Origin: Trissonchulus latispiculum
Taxonomy: Eukaryota > Nematoda > Enoplea > Enoplida > Ironidae
DNA length: 64,000 nt
NCBI GenBank assembly: GCA_030248195.1
Contig: JASAND010006629.1
Location: forward strand, 30,832 to 94,831
Direction: 5' to 3'
Each line of letters opens with the position of its first letter. Positions within the stretch are counted from its first letter, which is position 1. Below the pieces are notes generated by a model. It was not told the DNA's origin and ran no database searches. It saw only the letters and a program-made list of their open reading frames with translations. Position numbers and translations under genes: made by a program. Below, one piece after another: positions 1-52,298 of the stretch.

Positions 1-1137
1 GGCATTGCGCGGAGGATGTACTAAAAGGGAGTTATTTCTGAAAGTTTCGTCAAATTTCATGTTGATTTACGCCGCAAAATAACAATATGTGCCCAAAAGG
101 AATCACCACTTTAACCATTGGAATTAACTCAAAGGTTGTAATGGAAAAATGTTTTGTTTTGTACCATCTTTCGATTCATAACAATCAATCCGTGTACAGA
201 CTACATACTGAGAGAATGATGGCAAAAAATTCCGAAAATTTCTCATCTTTTCACTTATCCGGGACTGGCTTCAGAATGCCAAACACACCAAACAAACCAA
301 ACACACAAAACACACTGCAAAGTTTCGTCTGTTTTCAGAAATAAATTGAAGCCGGTAGGTCCAAATTTACACAAAGTGATACCAGTACCTTAAAAGTGAA
401 AAACCTTAAAAGACCGTTTCGCGAGCAGGATTAGTGAACAACACTACGATCATATCTATCCATACCATTTAGAATCTAGTAAAACTTTTCAATTCATGAA
501 GCAAGCTTAAAGAATTATGTCGCAAGACAAACCGTTCACTTTAACCAAAAAATAGCTTTACAGACAAAAGGGCATGCTTTTACTCTACAATTATAACAAC
601 AAAGACCGTCTAATATCTTCAATTATTAGCAGTTTCTTATGTTTAGTTACCATTACCTAATCATCGACCAATCTGCAATGTATATATTTGAAAACTTGTT
701 TCGTACTCCGGTTAAGGTTTATTTACTGTAAAATTTATTTATGTTTGTGTTTATTTATATTTATTGATTCATAGGTTTATAAGGGAATTGCTATCGGATG
801 GTTACTTGTTAATATTCTCTGTTTCTGTTGTAGTCGCCATATGCAATCCCAAAGACGACTGGTCTGTTATATGCTATTGTTTCAGGTCTCTCAGAATTTT
901 AGATTATGCCGGGGTCAGTCTCCTCAATCGCAGATGAACACACGCTCAGGAGGGACTTTATTAACCGTAAACTAGTGATATAGCGATAGCCTGATGTTGA
1001 TTAGCCACAAAAATTTATGTACTTTGTACTAAGTAATTTTAAACCAATGAAGCGAACTCTGGCAAAACAAGGCTGGCTTTGGAAACGTAATAAAGTAAAA
1101 ACAAAAACAAAAACAAGAAGAAGAAATAAAATACAGT
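1..1137. other. AT-rich intergenic sequence
   Basis: I see no gene or clear repeat here. The only open frames are short, unsupported by composition and without recognisable motifs. Confidence 0.5.
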
Positions 1138-1203
1138 AATAATAATAATAATAACAATAATAATAGTAATATATAATAATTATAATAATAATAATACTAT
1201 ACA

Positions 1204-1237
<34 letters not shown>

Positions 1238-1323
1238 TAATAATAGTAATATATAATAATAATAATAATACTAATACTAATACTAATAATAATAATCACA
1301 ATAATAGTAATTAATTATTATTA
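1138..1323. repeat. (AAT)n microsatellite
   Basis: An imperfect AAT/ATT trinucleotide run with occasional C, G and T interruptions. The poly-Leu/Ile/Tyr frame read through it on the minus strand is a by-product of the repeat. Confidence 0.9.
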
Positions 1324-1602
1324 TTGCACATTAATAATTACACCAAACAACAAACTATAACTCAATTGCTTTTCCCATCTCTATCCCTGTGTCTCGTTCC
1401 TTTATGGGTGCGCATGCACAACACAAATTTGTGGCACAAATTTAAGTGCACAAATTTGTGGCCTGCTCAGAGACTATGTAAATCCCCAAAGCTAAATCTA
1501 GTCTTATTTCGGAAATTCTAGCAAAACTTCTATAAATGTGCAATTTTACTTCAACTAAAGACATTTCATTTGGCTTCCAACAGAAAGAAATATGTAAGAA
1601 CA

Positions 1603-2060
1603 AAAGTCTAAAACCAGGACCAGGAACAGGATTAAATTTTTAGTTAGAGAAACAGGATCAGGAACAGAGGTCTAATTCACAGAAACAATTTCTTAATTTC
1701 TTTGTCTTTCGGTTTCGTACCTGCTGTTCAAAACAGAATCCTGGTTCAGTTCCTGTCCCAGAAATTAGACTCCTGCTTCCGTTCCATAAATCTAACCTCT
1801 GATACTGATTCTGATCTGGAAAAAACAAAAGCTCTGTTCCTGCTTTTAGTCACCACCAGACATGTGCAGGAGGGGAAGTTCTGGGGGGGGGGTGAAGGGC
1901 GGCCGAAGGCCGCCGAAAAACCGGATTTTTCCGGTTTTTAACCGGAAAAATCCGGATTCTGTGGGGGGGGTGAGGGACACCTCTGGGGGGTGAGCTCAGG
2001 TCTGGGGGGGGGGTGGAACCCCCCCCCCCAAACCCCCAAGCACACGTATGGTCACCACTA
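1603..2060. mobile_element. Degenerate short copy of the GTCTAAAACCAGGAACAGG foldback family
   Basis: The left side carries GTCTAAAACCAGGACCAGGA and the right side ends in an inverted TCCTG-CTTTTAG-TCACCAC. This is the same terminal logic as the 4.16-kb element at 4192-8347, including interior units of the type AGGAACAG-GTCTAAT. Its right end is split by the hAT-like MITE at 1857-2050. The copy is diverged and I could not define its own TSD. Confidence 0.55.
1857..2050 (+). mobile_element. hAT-like MITE with CCGG palindrome, copy 1
   Basis: Flanked by an 8-bp TSD GTCACCAC (1849-1856 and 2051-2058). The ends are an imperfect 11-bp inverted repeat (CAGACATGTGC against CATACGTGTGC). The interior is G-runs around a palindrome in which CCGGATTTTTCCGG faces ACCGGAAAAATCCGG. 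A second copy in the opposite orientation is at 15027-15189. An 8-bp TSD with CA-type ends fits a non-autonomous hAT element; no coding capacity is present. Confidence 0.75.
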
Positions 2061-3200
2061 AACGAAAGAAAACGTTGCATTTTCCCAACAGTCGATAAGC
2101 TGCAGGGAAGTAATAGTCAGTTTAGTACATGGCTTATTATTTACCATTAACTATTCATTTATTAATATTTTTAAAATTATGTTTCAGCTGTAGTTTCAGT
2201 TGCTCACTACTACAAATAGTTATTATCATCGACTATCGACGTCTTAATCCAAGAAGGTATCCAAAAAGGTACTTCAAATAGTTGCAAATTGGAAATGTTC
2301 AAATGACCCGTTTGTGGCCAAAACTATATGTAATAATTACCTTATTACCAAAATCAAGTCAGAAAGTACAACTTTAGACGTTTTTCTGAGTTTAGTTATT
2401 CTAAGCTTTCTAATTATAATTGCATCTTGTACTTGTACCTAACATAGCTGGTCGTTGCTTTCAAATCTAACAAAAACGGCAGACCCCTCTGCGAGTTTTA
2501 CCAACAGCTATTTTTTCCTAGTTGCCTTGTTTTCAGTTTTGAGGAAAATTACTATAAAATATATAAAGAATTTTAGAGATTTTTTCAGAAGTTCTTTTAA
2601 CTAACTAACTAACTAACTCGAAAAACTTTTTGAAAATCTCCAAAATTCTTTTTTTATACTTCATTTTGCCCAAAACTCTGAAAACTGTCAAAAATTTATC
2701 ATTTTTGTAAATTTTGAGGTAATATTTTGGAATTTTTCAGCGGCAGGGCAGACCCCCGTCGGGATAGACGAACGACCTCAGAATGGGACCCTGCGTTAAT
2801 GTATGCCAATTGCCAGCAACTGTAGAGCAAACAAGAAAATTTCACTAAAAATTAATTCCCTGCGTTAGAGAGATAATTCACTTGGTAGATAAAAGTGTTC
2901 TTTTCCAATCAGCATTCACTCTCGCTAGGCGGCGCTATGCAAGCTTATCTCCGCCTTTTGAGGTTTAACACAAACCTAACCGATTAGAAAGCGCCGAAAA
3001 GGTTTGCAGCTTTCTTGACGGAATTTTTCCCCCCTTGTTTTCTGAATGGCAAAAGGGTTGAGCGGAGTGTGATATTGTTTTATTAATTATTAATTATGAC
3101 AGCTTTACCCTGGAATTAATTTCACTAATTTTTCCCCGCCAGATTTTTGTCTAAGCTTTATGGGGCAGACTTAAACTTTTGACGGTTTAAGTCATACCTA
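2061..3200. other. Upstream region of the collagen gene
   Basis: No gene is recognised. It contains a short (CTAA)n run near 2600-2617. It should include the promoter and 5' UTR of the collagen gene that starts at 3201, but I cannot point to a convincing core promoter element. Confidence 0.4.
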
Positions 3201-43654
<40,454 letters not shown>

Positions 43655-45334
43655 TGTCCACAAGGAGGGTGTTAATTTGAAAATTAAAATTAAATTTAGT
43701 TAAATTTAGTCTTGATAAATTTGTGATAATTTGTGGGTGAAGTTGAAATAGTTTTTGAATTTCTAATGCTTTGAGAGGGTTGTTTAAAACAGTGTTTGAT
43801 GGTTTAGTATGCTGGGGTTCATCTATGGTTCAATTAATCGATTATTGCTAGTGAATTTTTATTTAAAAGTTTATGCATTTGGCTTGTTAATTCCTACTTG
43901 TCATATAGTCAATAATTTGATGATTTTAAAAGTGTAAGTGTCAAGTATTATATGCTTATGGTAATTTGCGGCTGTTTTGCGAATTTTTAATATTGTTTTT
44001 GATTTGCACTTTTTGCGTTAAACTGCCATTTTTGTTACAATCGTTTTTGGTTCACTGTTGAATTCAACTTTATGTTGTTTCAATTAATTCTACTGATTTT
44101 GGTTTCATTGTCTACAATTTTAGGATCAATTTTAAATTTCGAAATGTTAAAATCTTAAAATTTAAAGATCTTTAAAATGCTAAAAGAAGATAACTTCTCA
44201 TCTTATTTCAACAAATTGTGTTTTTGATATTTTGAATTTCCTCATCTTTCGTTAAGATTTCGGTGTGAACAATCATATTTTTGCAACACTTCATAATTTA
44301 AATTTTGGTTTATGGTTGACTATTCTAATTGCAGACACCCATTTCTATCTGTCCTTTCTTCCTTTGACACATTTTGCCACAGTAATTGTAATTAAATGTA
44401 ATTAAGTAAGTATAGCTTAATTAGTACACAGTTTTATGCCAAAGATTTTGTGCTATGTTGTATTTGAACTGTAAACTTGTATTTTCTTTTTGCTTTGCAT
44501 AAACAAGAGTACATAATAGATAAAGAGTAAATTAACTGGCTCGCCGAGCGAACTTCAAAAATCTATTGACATCTGACCCATCTTTGACTATTATGTATTC
44601 TTGCGGACTGTAAAAAATTTTGCTGCCAGTTTTCTGTAGTTTTAGCTAAGCTTTGTTCTTGTTTCTCTATTTTGTTACACGATCAATGACCTTGGAGATT
44701 TAATTTGGAGCTGTACGATACTGAGGTAAATCAGTCAAGTGCAAAAGGGTTGGGGGCACACGGATACCGTATCTTTTTTGCGCAAATGTGTCCAAAAATG
44801 TTGAATCGGAAGAAATTTCGAATCCTAGTGGATCGGACCCTAAGATGGAAAGTATCCCCTGATTAGGATTTTTGATTTTGTGGTCATTGTCATGTGCAAT
44901 TGTTATGTAAATAATTTATTTGCTGAGATAATGATTTAATATATTTAAATGTTCTGTTTTATTATTTATGGTTTGTATCTATTTTTTCCGATTTCCAGTT
45001 ACACATAAATTGTTTACAACTTTACCTGAATGATTTCAGCACCAGATTTGATTTAAACAGTTAACCATTTAAACACCAAAAATTTGTTAATAAGACCAAG
45101 TCTATCATATGTCTGAATGCTTTGTTGAGTCTTTTGTGATTTTGTGTGAAATAAAGTAAATTCGTGATCACATTACCTAGGATGGATTCCTCTTTGGCAA
45201 AAATTGGCTAATTTTCAACCGGTTAATTGGTTGAAGTAAGAACTTACATATAATAGGAAAAGTATGACACTAAGCGCTTTCCTACATGTATTAAGCCTGA
45301 AATATTAAAGCTGGAAACGTTAAGCCCGATCGCA
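43655..45334 (+). other. Collagen 3' UTR and downstream spacer
   Basis: AT-rich sequence with no further frame. A canonical AATAAA at 45150-45155 would give a 3' UTR of about 1.5 kb; nearer AATTAAA variants around 43680 are alternatives. Confidence 0.4.
44514..44603. mobile_element. 90-bp MITE with CAAGAGTACATAATAG ends
   Basis: The left end CAAGAGTACATAATAGATA faces CTATTATGTATTCTTG on the right. The same terminus occurs at several other places in the window, which marks it as a repeat-family end. Confidence 0.55.
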
Positions 45335-45752
45335 GGGGCCAACTTCATAAAAACTTCGCCACTTGAACTTGCACTTGAACTGTAGGTGCAAGTTGCCAGT
45401 GTTTCATAATTTCGTAGTCCTTGCAAGATTTTGGTTGTTCTTTATGAAGTCTCATTAGATCCAATAGGGCTGCGTGTGCCAAAGCACAAAGATGCAATTT
45501 CGGGATATCCCTGACTTACATAAAACAGTATATTTACTTTCAATTTCATAAATGTCATTTAGATGATGAAACGAATTTAGGCAATCTAGGTTTTAGGTCA
45601 AACATATAGGGTTCTATGAAAACTTAGCTTTTGTCGAACTAGCCAACTTGCAGTTCAAGTGCAAGTACGCAAATCCCACTCTGGGTTTATGGATCACTTT
45701 ACTTGCAACTTGCAGCAAACTTACAAGTTTAAAGTTTTATGAAACTGGCCCC
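45335..45752. mobile_element. 418-bp foldback MITE
   Basis: Ends GGGGCCAACTTCATAAAAAC and TTTTATGAAACTGGCCCC are inverted. The subterminal CACTTGAACTTGCACTTGAA matches TTCAAGTGCAAG on the other side. A partial TSD (GATC within 45327-45334 and 45753-45760) is visible but weak. Confidence 0.7.
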
Positions 45753-46268
45753 AGATCACGTAGCTTAATTGATGGTTCATTCGGCGCCAAGCGAGTTCAT
45801 TCTGTACTGGCTGAACTTAAGTTGGAGACAAGATCAAAGTTATATTTCGGACGTTTTGTGGTACATGACGTTTTCATTATGGCACTTTTATGTCAGTGAC
45901 TTCTACTGGGGAGGAGTGCTAACTCCAGCGTACTACTCATTGACTAATTATTTGGCACATGATGTGCTTTTTCGGGCTGTTTTCTTTAAGTTAATTAGGT
46001 ATACATTAATTGCGTCCTACTATACTTGTACTGAAAAGAATAGTCTGCAATTACAGTAATCATCCAAGCATACAATGGGAACTAAACGCGGTAGAAAGAT
46101 TTCAAAGAAGTCATTCAAACAGCGATAATATCGTTAATTGTTTCGAAAGTTAAGCCATAGCATTAACTTGCACGGTAAGTTAATTTGTTTGCTTTGTTTA
46201 TGTGTTTTTCTGTACCTCTCGGTCTGAGTACACCATTATAGCAAGATTCCTTAGATCAGACGCACACG

Positions 46269-46269
<1 letters not shown>

Positions 46270-46312
<43 letters not shown>

Positions 46313-46324
46313 GTAGTAGTAGTA
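46270..46324. repeat. (TTA)n microsatellite
   Basis: Pure TTA run turning into TAG repeats at its end. Confidence 0.95.
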
Positions 46325-46369
46325 CAACAGAAGTTGTGTTTTAACAAAAGACGAAACAAGACGGTTGGG

Positions 46370-47941
46370 TCATCTGCAAGGAACAAATAAACAGATCATG
46401 TATAACAAAAAGCTATAAATACTAAAATTACCAGAGACGATTAAAATAACCAAGAAGATAACAGGGTGGGAATGGTAGGCCGCTGGGGCTGACGGCCCCC
46501 CGTTATAAACTGGGGCCCGATGCACTGTAATATCCGACGGGGCGGTGTCCTGATTTGGGACTAAATTTCCGTACTGATCACGAGATAACGTAAACCCGCC
46601 CATTACGTGGAACGTGGAAGACGATAAGTTAAATCGTCCCGCCGTGAAGTTTGAGCCGAATTTGCGGCACCCGACTGCACCAGAGCCCCTGGCTGCAACG
46701 GCTGGGGACAGAAATTTTGATCGCCATAGGTTGTGGATTCGATCCCCACCTCAGGCTCGAATTCTTCGGGTCGGAGGTACTGTAGTGACAATCTTAGGTT
46801 CGTTTGTTCTTTCATTTGGCCAGAAATTATAGGGACATGGGTGGGGGGACCACCAGAAGTTGCCTTCTGTTCTGTTCTCCCCTTGACATAAAACCGAGTC
46901 AGATGAGAAGGAGTCGGACTCCTCCCCTCCCCACCCGACGAATCAAGATCCGTGACTGACAGCCGAATCGTAAACTGACCCACCCACCCACAAAATTTTG
47001 GGGGTAGGAAAATTTTGAAGGGGGGAAGCCTCACCCCGGCTGGGCTAAGCTGAAACTCTACCGTACCTGGGAGAGACTGAGGGGGGAAGACAGCACTAGA
47101 ATTTTGGATGAGGATACACAGACCATAGGCGCAATTTGACTGAATTTCGCCAGAGGCTGGAGGAAGTAATTGGGGCATGAAGTGGACGAACCACCTCCTG
47201 ATTGACTAGACTGACATCCTGTCGCTCGGAAAGGGCACTCCCACCCCTTGACATACCTCCCGATCCAAAGTTGTACTACAAGCCAGATCAAAACGAGGCA
47301 AAATGGAATTATCAAAACTATTCCAGAAATTGGAGCCTTCTGAGTTCTTCTTCTTCTGAGGCCTTCTGTTAGAGAATCACCCCCGGAGGTGCTGAATTTA
47401 CAGCCCCCAGAGCGAGCGGCTAGTGTCCCCGGAGACTGCAAAGCAAACTGCGAAACGGCCTGAGAGGCCCCCGAAATTGGTCCAACCCAGCACACGAACA
47501 GCCGTGTCCCCCGTAATTTCCGAATTTTCTGGGTCCAGAGTAGTTTCTGAATTTTCGGAGGAGAATTTCTGTCTAGAAGCAGGTGGGACACCCGAACCAT
47601 CAGGGACCGCCGGGGCCCCCCAAGCGTTCTGCAATGCTCCCGAAAATTCAAACACACCCCGAATTCCAGAATTTTACTGTGAACGTCTAGTAGCCGGACC
47701 CCGCCTCCCCACTGGTGGAGTTGGAGGCTGAACCGCCCCCCCCGAAAAATTGGGGGAGGGGGTGGGGGTCCCGACTGCAGAATTTGGGGAGGTTCCGAAA
47801 TTTGATTCGGAGGAGGAGGGGTGGAGCCGAGACTAGGCTCTGCTGCGGGGGAAGGGGAAGAAATAAACACTTGGGGAGCTGGGGTGGGGACACTGGGAAC
47901 TTTGGGGGGAGTGGGAATTGAACAATTTTGGGGGAGTGCAT
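46370..47941 (-). CDS. Possible minus-strand gene with Pro-rich region and one membrane segment
   Basis: A GC-richer block with long minus-strand frames. Frame 47058-47870 (270 codons) has a Pro-rich start (PSLGSTPPPPNQISEPPQIL) and a hydrophobic segment (ISGIVLIIPFCLVLIWLVV) preceded by RRRRTQK; a good donor, GTATGT, follows it. Further along, the frame ending at 46370 contains NFTAGRFNLSSSTFHVMGGF and DQYGNLVPNQDTAPSDITVH, which look protein-like. No single frame spans the block, so introns or decay must be assumed, and I could not settle a transcript. A SINE-like B box at 46736-46747 overlaps it. The product is not recognised. Confidence 0.35.
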
Positions 47942-48003
47942 CCCCCCGACCGCCGACCCCCCAGCAAAAAAATTCTAAAATTTCGACTCAGAAAACTGTC
48001 TGA

Positions 48004-49212
48004 GTGTTCTGGTGCCTGATTTGCCGTAATTCACTTAACAACCGGGCAGTTTCATCGCAAATCCTTTTAAATGCCCAGCTAACCGGACATGAAAAATCTG
48101 ACATGCTGCTAATCTGAGAACGGTCGCCAGTATGTAGAGATTTGGGTACAGTGAAATGAATTTCTGGACAAACGATTTAATCACAGGACTAAACGTGTAG
48201 AAGGTACACCCTGAGGAGTGTGACTCCCGACAAATAAATCCCCGGAAACTACGAAGATTGCAAAAGTTCTACCGACTGTGCGTATGCCAGATTCAACTCG
48301 TCAAATTACCCTACCCAACTACAAAAAGGAGAAGACAAAGCTAATTAACAGTGCGAGTTTATTAATTGTTAACAAAAAATATATTTCACCAAAATGAGTT
48401 TACAAAAAGACACCAGTGCTAAATTTTGATACAAACCAGAAGCCCAACAAACCTGACCGAAAAATCATAAACGAATAGACAATAGGAAAAAGGGTGCCTA
48501 CAAGGCGAAAAGTTAATGAGGCGCACACATAGAAAAAGAACCCGCGTACACTTGACAAGAGTTCACTCCCAACTGAAGGTTACGCGCCCAAATTTGAGTC
48601 AGAAAGTGAATTTGCTAAATCCGGCCTTGAACCGTACACAGAAGTACAATTTTAAATTGATTGTCCATGAATTTAGCATTACATTTGTTAATTTTGAATT
48701 CAAAATATCGGAAATAACAGAAATAACTCCACACCATTTTTGTGAATACACGGCATAGCATTTTCGTGCGTACCAGAAAAAGCAATTCACAAAACACGAA
48801 TAAATTATCTAGCACAACTACCTATGCAGTCAACCACTAATAACATAGTGAATTCCAGAGTTATTGTAAATGAAAATCAATCGTTGCCGAAGCTTAAAGC
48901 CCCACGAACAAAAAACAAAATCGAGGGATCATCAAGCAATTTTAAAAAAGCAAACTTAACGACACACATAAATAAATAGAGAATTGTTGGTGTATGGATG
49001 AGAAATGGACTCATCACTAGACTAAAAGTAGTATAAAAACCCAGGTTCCAGCTCACTTAGTTAATAGTTCTGGCTTCTACTGGCTATGCGCTTTTACACA
49101 CTAGTAGCTACAATGAAGTTCTATACCCTTAGCCTTAAATTGAATTAGCTTTTTACGACCTAAGGTTTGTAACAACTATGACCTTGAAATTCTAACCAGC
49201 CCTAAAATCCGT
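48004..49212. other. Spacer left of the palindromic element
   Basis: No gene or bounded repeat recognised. Confidence 0.4.
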
Positions 49213-49739
49213 AGTAGTATAGGAGACATCAAATGGGACCAGTTTGTACAGGTATGCTGGAGTCAAATGGGAGCTAATTAATCATACAGGTAAGGTCATT
49301 AATCATGGAGGCAGATGTTCTCAAGGTCATTGTTGGCCAATTTTGCCTTTAGCTTAGATAAGCTTTGTAACATTGTACTAAATTTTTAACACAGTGTTAT
49401 TGGACTATATTGTCTACGTATGTAACTTTACCTATGTACTTATCTAGTTTGTTTACCTGCCTAATTAGTGTTTATTAATTAACGGTCTAATTAAGTAATA
49501 TGAAGTAACATTTTCAAACTTTTTATTTACCTGACTGTTTGCCAATAGATTCTTACCTATCTATCTCAGCATCGTATAGACCAAAAATATTATTGCAAAA
49601 TTTTCTTCCCTTATCAACTAAAATTTTCCATTTCTTGTTTCATATTGAATTTCTTCATCTGGACCTTTGTACTAACCTTGAAACGGAAGACATGTAACAC
49701 TTAAAGAAGACAAGATTGTTACGTACTTCAGAATATACT

Positions 49740-50445
49740 GATGTTAGCTGCCTGCTAGTGTTAGCATATCTTTAGCATACTGAGGACTCAAACCTGTCAA
49801 AAGTCTTTCTCCCTGCTAGCTGCCTGCTAGTGTTAGCATATCTTTAGCATACTGAGGACTCAAACCTGTCAAAAGCCTTTCTCTCCCTGCTTGCTTAAAA
49901 TTTTCTTCCCCTATTAGCAGCCTTCTAGTGTTAGCATATCTTTAGCATACTGAGGACTCAAACCTGTCAAAAGTCTTTCTCCCTGCTAGCCCCCCTCTAG
50001 TGTTAGCATACCTTTAGCATAGTGAGGACTCAAACCTGTCACTATTTTTCTTCCCCTGCTAGCTGCCTGCTAGTGTTAGCATATCTTTAGCATACTGAGG
50101 ACTCAAACCTGTCAAAAAATTTTCTCTCCCTGCTTGCTTAAAATTTTCTTCCCCTATTAGCTGCCTGCTAGTGTTAGCATATCTTTAGCATACTGAGGAC
50201 TCAAACCTGTCACCACTTTTTCTCTTCCTGCTAGCTGCCTTCTAGTGTTAGCATATCTTTAGCATACTGAGGACTCAAACCTGTCAAAAGTCTTTCTCCC
50301 TGCTAGCTGCCTGCTAGTGTTAGCATATCTTTAGCATACTGAGGACTCAAACCTGTCAAAAGCCTTTCTCCCTGCTAGCTTAAAATTTTCTTCCCCTATT
50401 AGCTGCCTTCTGGTGTTAGCATATCTTTAGCATACTGAGGACTTT
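49740..50445 (+). repeat. Iteron-like subterminal repeats, left arm
   Basis: Nine copies of a core TTAGCATATCTTTAGCATAC followed by TGAGGACTCAAACCTGTCA. Start-to-start spacings are about 73, 98, 72, 73, 98, 74, 72 and 96 bp, a higher-order pattern of about 243 bp. Inside each core TTAGCATA occurs twice, 11 bp apart (one helical turn), as protein-binding iterons often do. Confidence 0.9.
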
Positions 50446-50539
50446 AACCTGTCTCCCAAAGCTTACCAATTCGCCTTACCTAGTTTGATTGCACCTGTCT
50501 CATTGAAATTAAAGACGTAAACATTGGTTGAAAATGAAA

Positions 50540-51095
50540 ATTTTATGTCTCCAATTACGTAATATTGGCAACACTTATCACACTAATTTTGGTGTCAACG
50601 TAAAGAGCAAACCGTGAACCAACTTCGGTCACCTATTGGTAATTATTTGTTGGCTAGTTAGTTAGTAATAATTGGTTAAAGTTGACTATGAAAATTGGCT
50701 GAAAATGTGTGATTTTAATTTTATGTCTCCAATTACGCAAGATTGGGAAAACTTTATGTGATAAGTTTTATGTCAACGTAAAGAGCAAACCGTGAACCGA
50801 CTTCGGTCAACTAATTTTGATTAGTAGTTAACTAATTAGTTAGTAATAATTTATTAAAGTTAACTATGGCTGAAAATGGGTGATTATAATTTTATGTCTC
50901 CAATTACGCAAGATTGTTGACACATATTGGGTTAATTATGGTGCCTGTGTAATAAAGTAATAATGAACTAACTTCGGTCACCTGTCGATAATTATAGGTT
51001 AACTAATTAGTTAATAATTAATTAAATGTGACTCGAAAAATTTGTGTGTAATGAATATGACAACAATTACGTGAAATTGGGAATAGGCTAAAGGT
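50540..51095 (+). repeat. hr-like repeats, left arm
   Basis: Three good units and one decayed unit of about 165-180 bp, each with ATGTCTCCAATTACG, a GTAAAGAGCAAACCGTGAAC or related string, ACTTCGGTCACC and an AT-rich TTAGTTAGTAATAAT tail. They lie just upstream of the CARD gene, where they could act as promoter or enhancer or as replication sequences. Confidence 0.8.
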
Positions 51096-51315
51096 TAAAA
51101 GAAAAAGAGTATACAACATTTGTTCAATAATTAACTCCTAACTATGACCTGAACAAGGCAATACAAAATTGATATATGTGTACAGCCTATTTTATGAAAC
51201 CTAGCACAAGAATGCTGCAAAGTTTAGACATATATTGCAAGTTTGGTAGGTTTATTAACCCTACTGACATTGACTTTCACCATACTTGTTGACTTAACTA
51301 TACATCACCACGACA

Positions 51316-52064
51316 ATGAATTCCGTTGAGACTGGTAAGATATTTAATTGTAGCATTTTTAAAAGTTGTAATTTTAATGATTGCATTTTAGTAGTTGCAT
51401 TTTTCAGTCATTCACATTTTATCTAATATATTTTAGCCATTGTATTTTTTAACGATTGTATTTTTTTAGTCATTGTCACATTTTTAGCAGTTGTGAACAT
51501 TCCGTAGTTTTCAGAGTTTAGGCATTGTAAAATATTATTTGTTGCTGAAATGTTCCAGGTTCACCATCTGTGGAAAAGATCATTGACAATTTGGTTATTC
51601 TTTGTGATGAAATGGATCCAGCGCCCGTGGCAGACTATATGGTTGAACATCGGCGGATAACCCCGGATTATCGAGATATCATCAAGTCCGAAACAAGATA
51701 CGATGGAGTGTTTGATCTCCTACTGCGACTAAAGCGGAGCAAAGATATCGTGCCCCTGCTCCACGAGGCCTTGGTTCAATCGAAGCAGTACAATCTAGCC
51801 AAACTATTCGAAGGAGGAACCAAGGAGAAAGGGGTCACGTGGAAGATTTACACAAAGAGCAAATATTTGCTAAGAGAAAGCCAGGACACCTTCCCTACGG
51901 TACAAGCAGCGAGACTGGACGCAGCGGTGGCCCTTGGACCCTTGGGATGCGACAACCGTGCCGTCGTATTCATCGAGTGGATTGGAAATTCTATGGTGAA
52001 ACAGTGGAATGTGCCGGAATGGTTCGTATCTCCGTGGAATCATCAGGACTGCAAAGAACACTAA
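51316..52064 (+). CDS. CARD-domain protein, left copy (2 exons)
   Basis: Exon 1 is 51316-51334 (MNSVETG, donor GGTAAGA); exon 2 is 51559-52064 (acceptor TTCCAG), giving 174 residues. Residues about 8-96 match the helical pattern of a caspase-recruitment domain, for example ITPDYRDIIKSE, then GVFDLLLRLKRS, then LLHEALVQSKQYNLAKLFEG. The C-terminal 80 residues, with conserved Trp (EWIGNSMVKQWNVPEWFVSPW), are not recognised. CARDs mediate homotypic assembly in apoptosis and RIG-I/MAVS-type sensing; a viral or element copy could act as a decoy, which is inference. The start was chosen because both arms keep this ATG and splice donor. Confidence 0.7.
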
Positions 52065-52079
52065 CAATTGCATAGCACC

Positions 52080-52290
52080 ATTGACTATTATTATTACTAT
52101 TATTGACTCATATGGCATTACTCATGTACAGTAAACCATTGACTATTATTACTATTATTATTGCATAACACTGTTAACCATTATTATTGAATAACAGTAA
52201 ACCATTGCATAACACTGTAGTATTGCATATTACTGTAAAATGTTGCATACAGTAAACGAAATGTTACGGATAACATTAGTTGCAATGTAG
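52080..52290. repeat. TTATTA/TTGCATA simple-repeat spacer between convergent genes
   Basis: A short-period repeat between the convergent 3' ends of the CARD and dsRBD-like genes. The right-arm equivalent is longer and contains a pure (TAA)n run at 55458-55515. Confidence 0.7.
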
Positions 52291-52298
52291 GTAGGCAG

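Noticed and set aside
1001..1237. Minus-strand Leu/Ile/Tyr-rich ORF
   Set aside because: Produced entirely by the AAT microsatellite.
47423..47731. Plus-strand 102-aa ORF in the GC-rich block
   Set aside because: No motif or splice context; the minus-strand frames look more protein-like.
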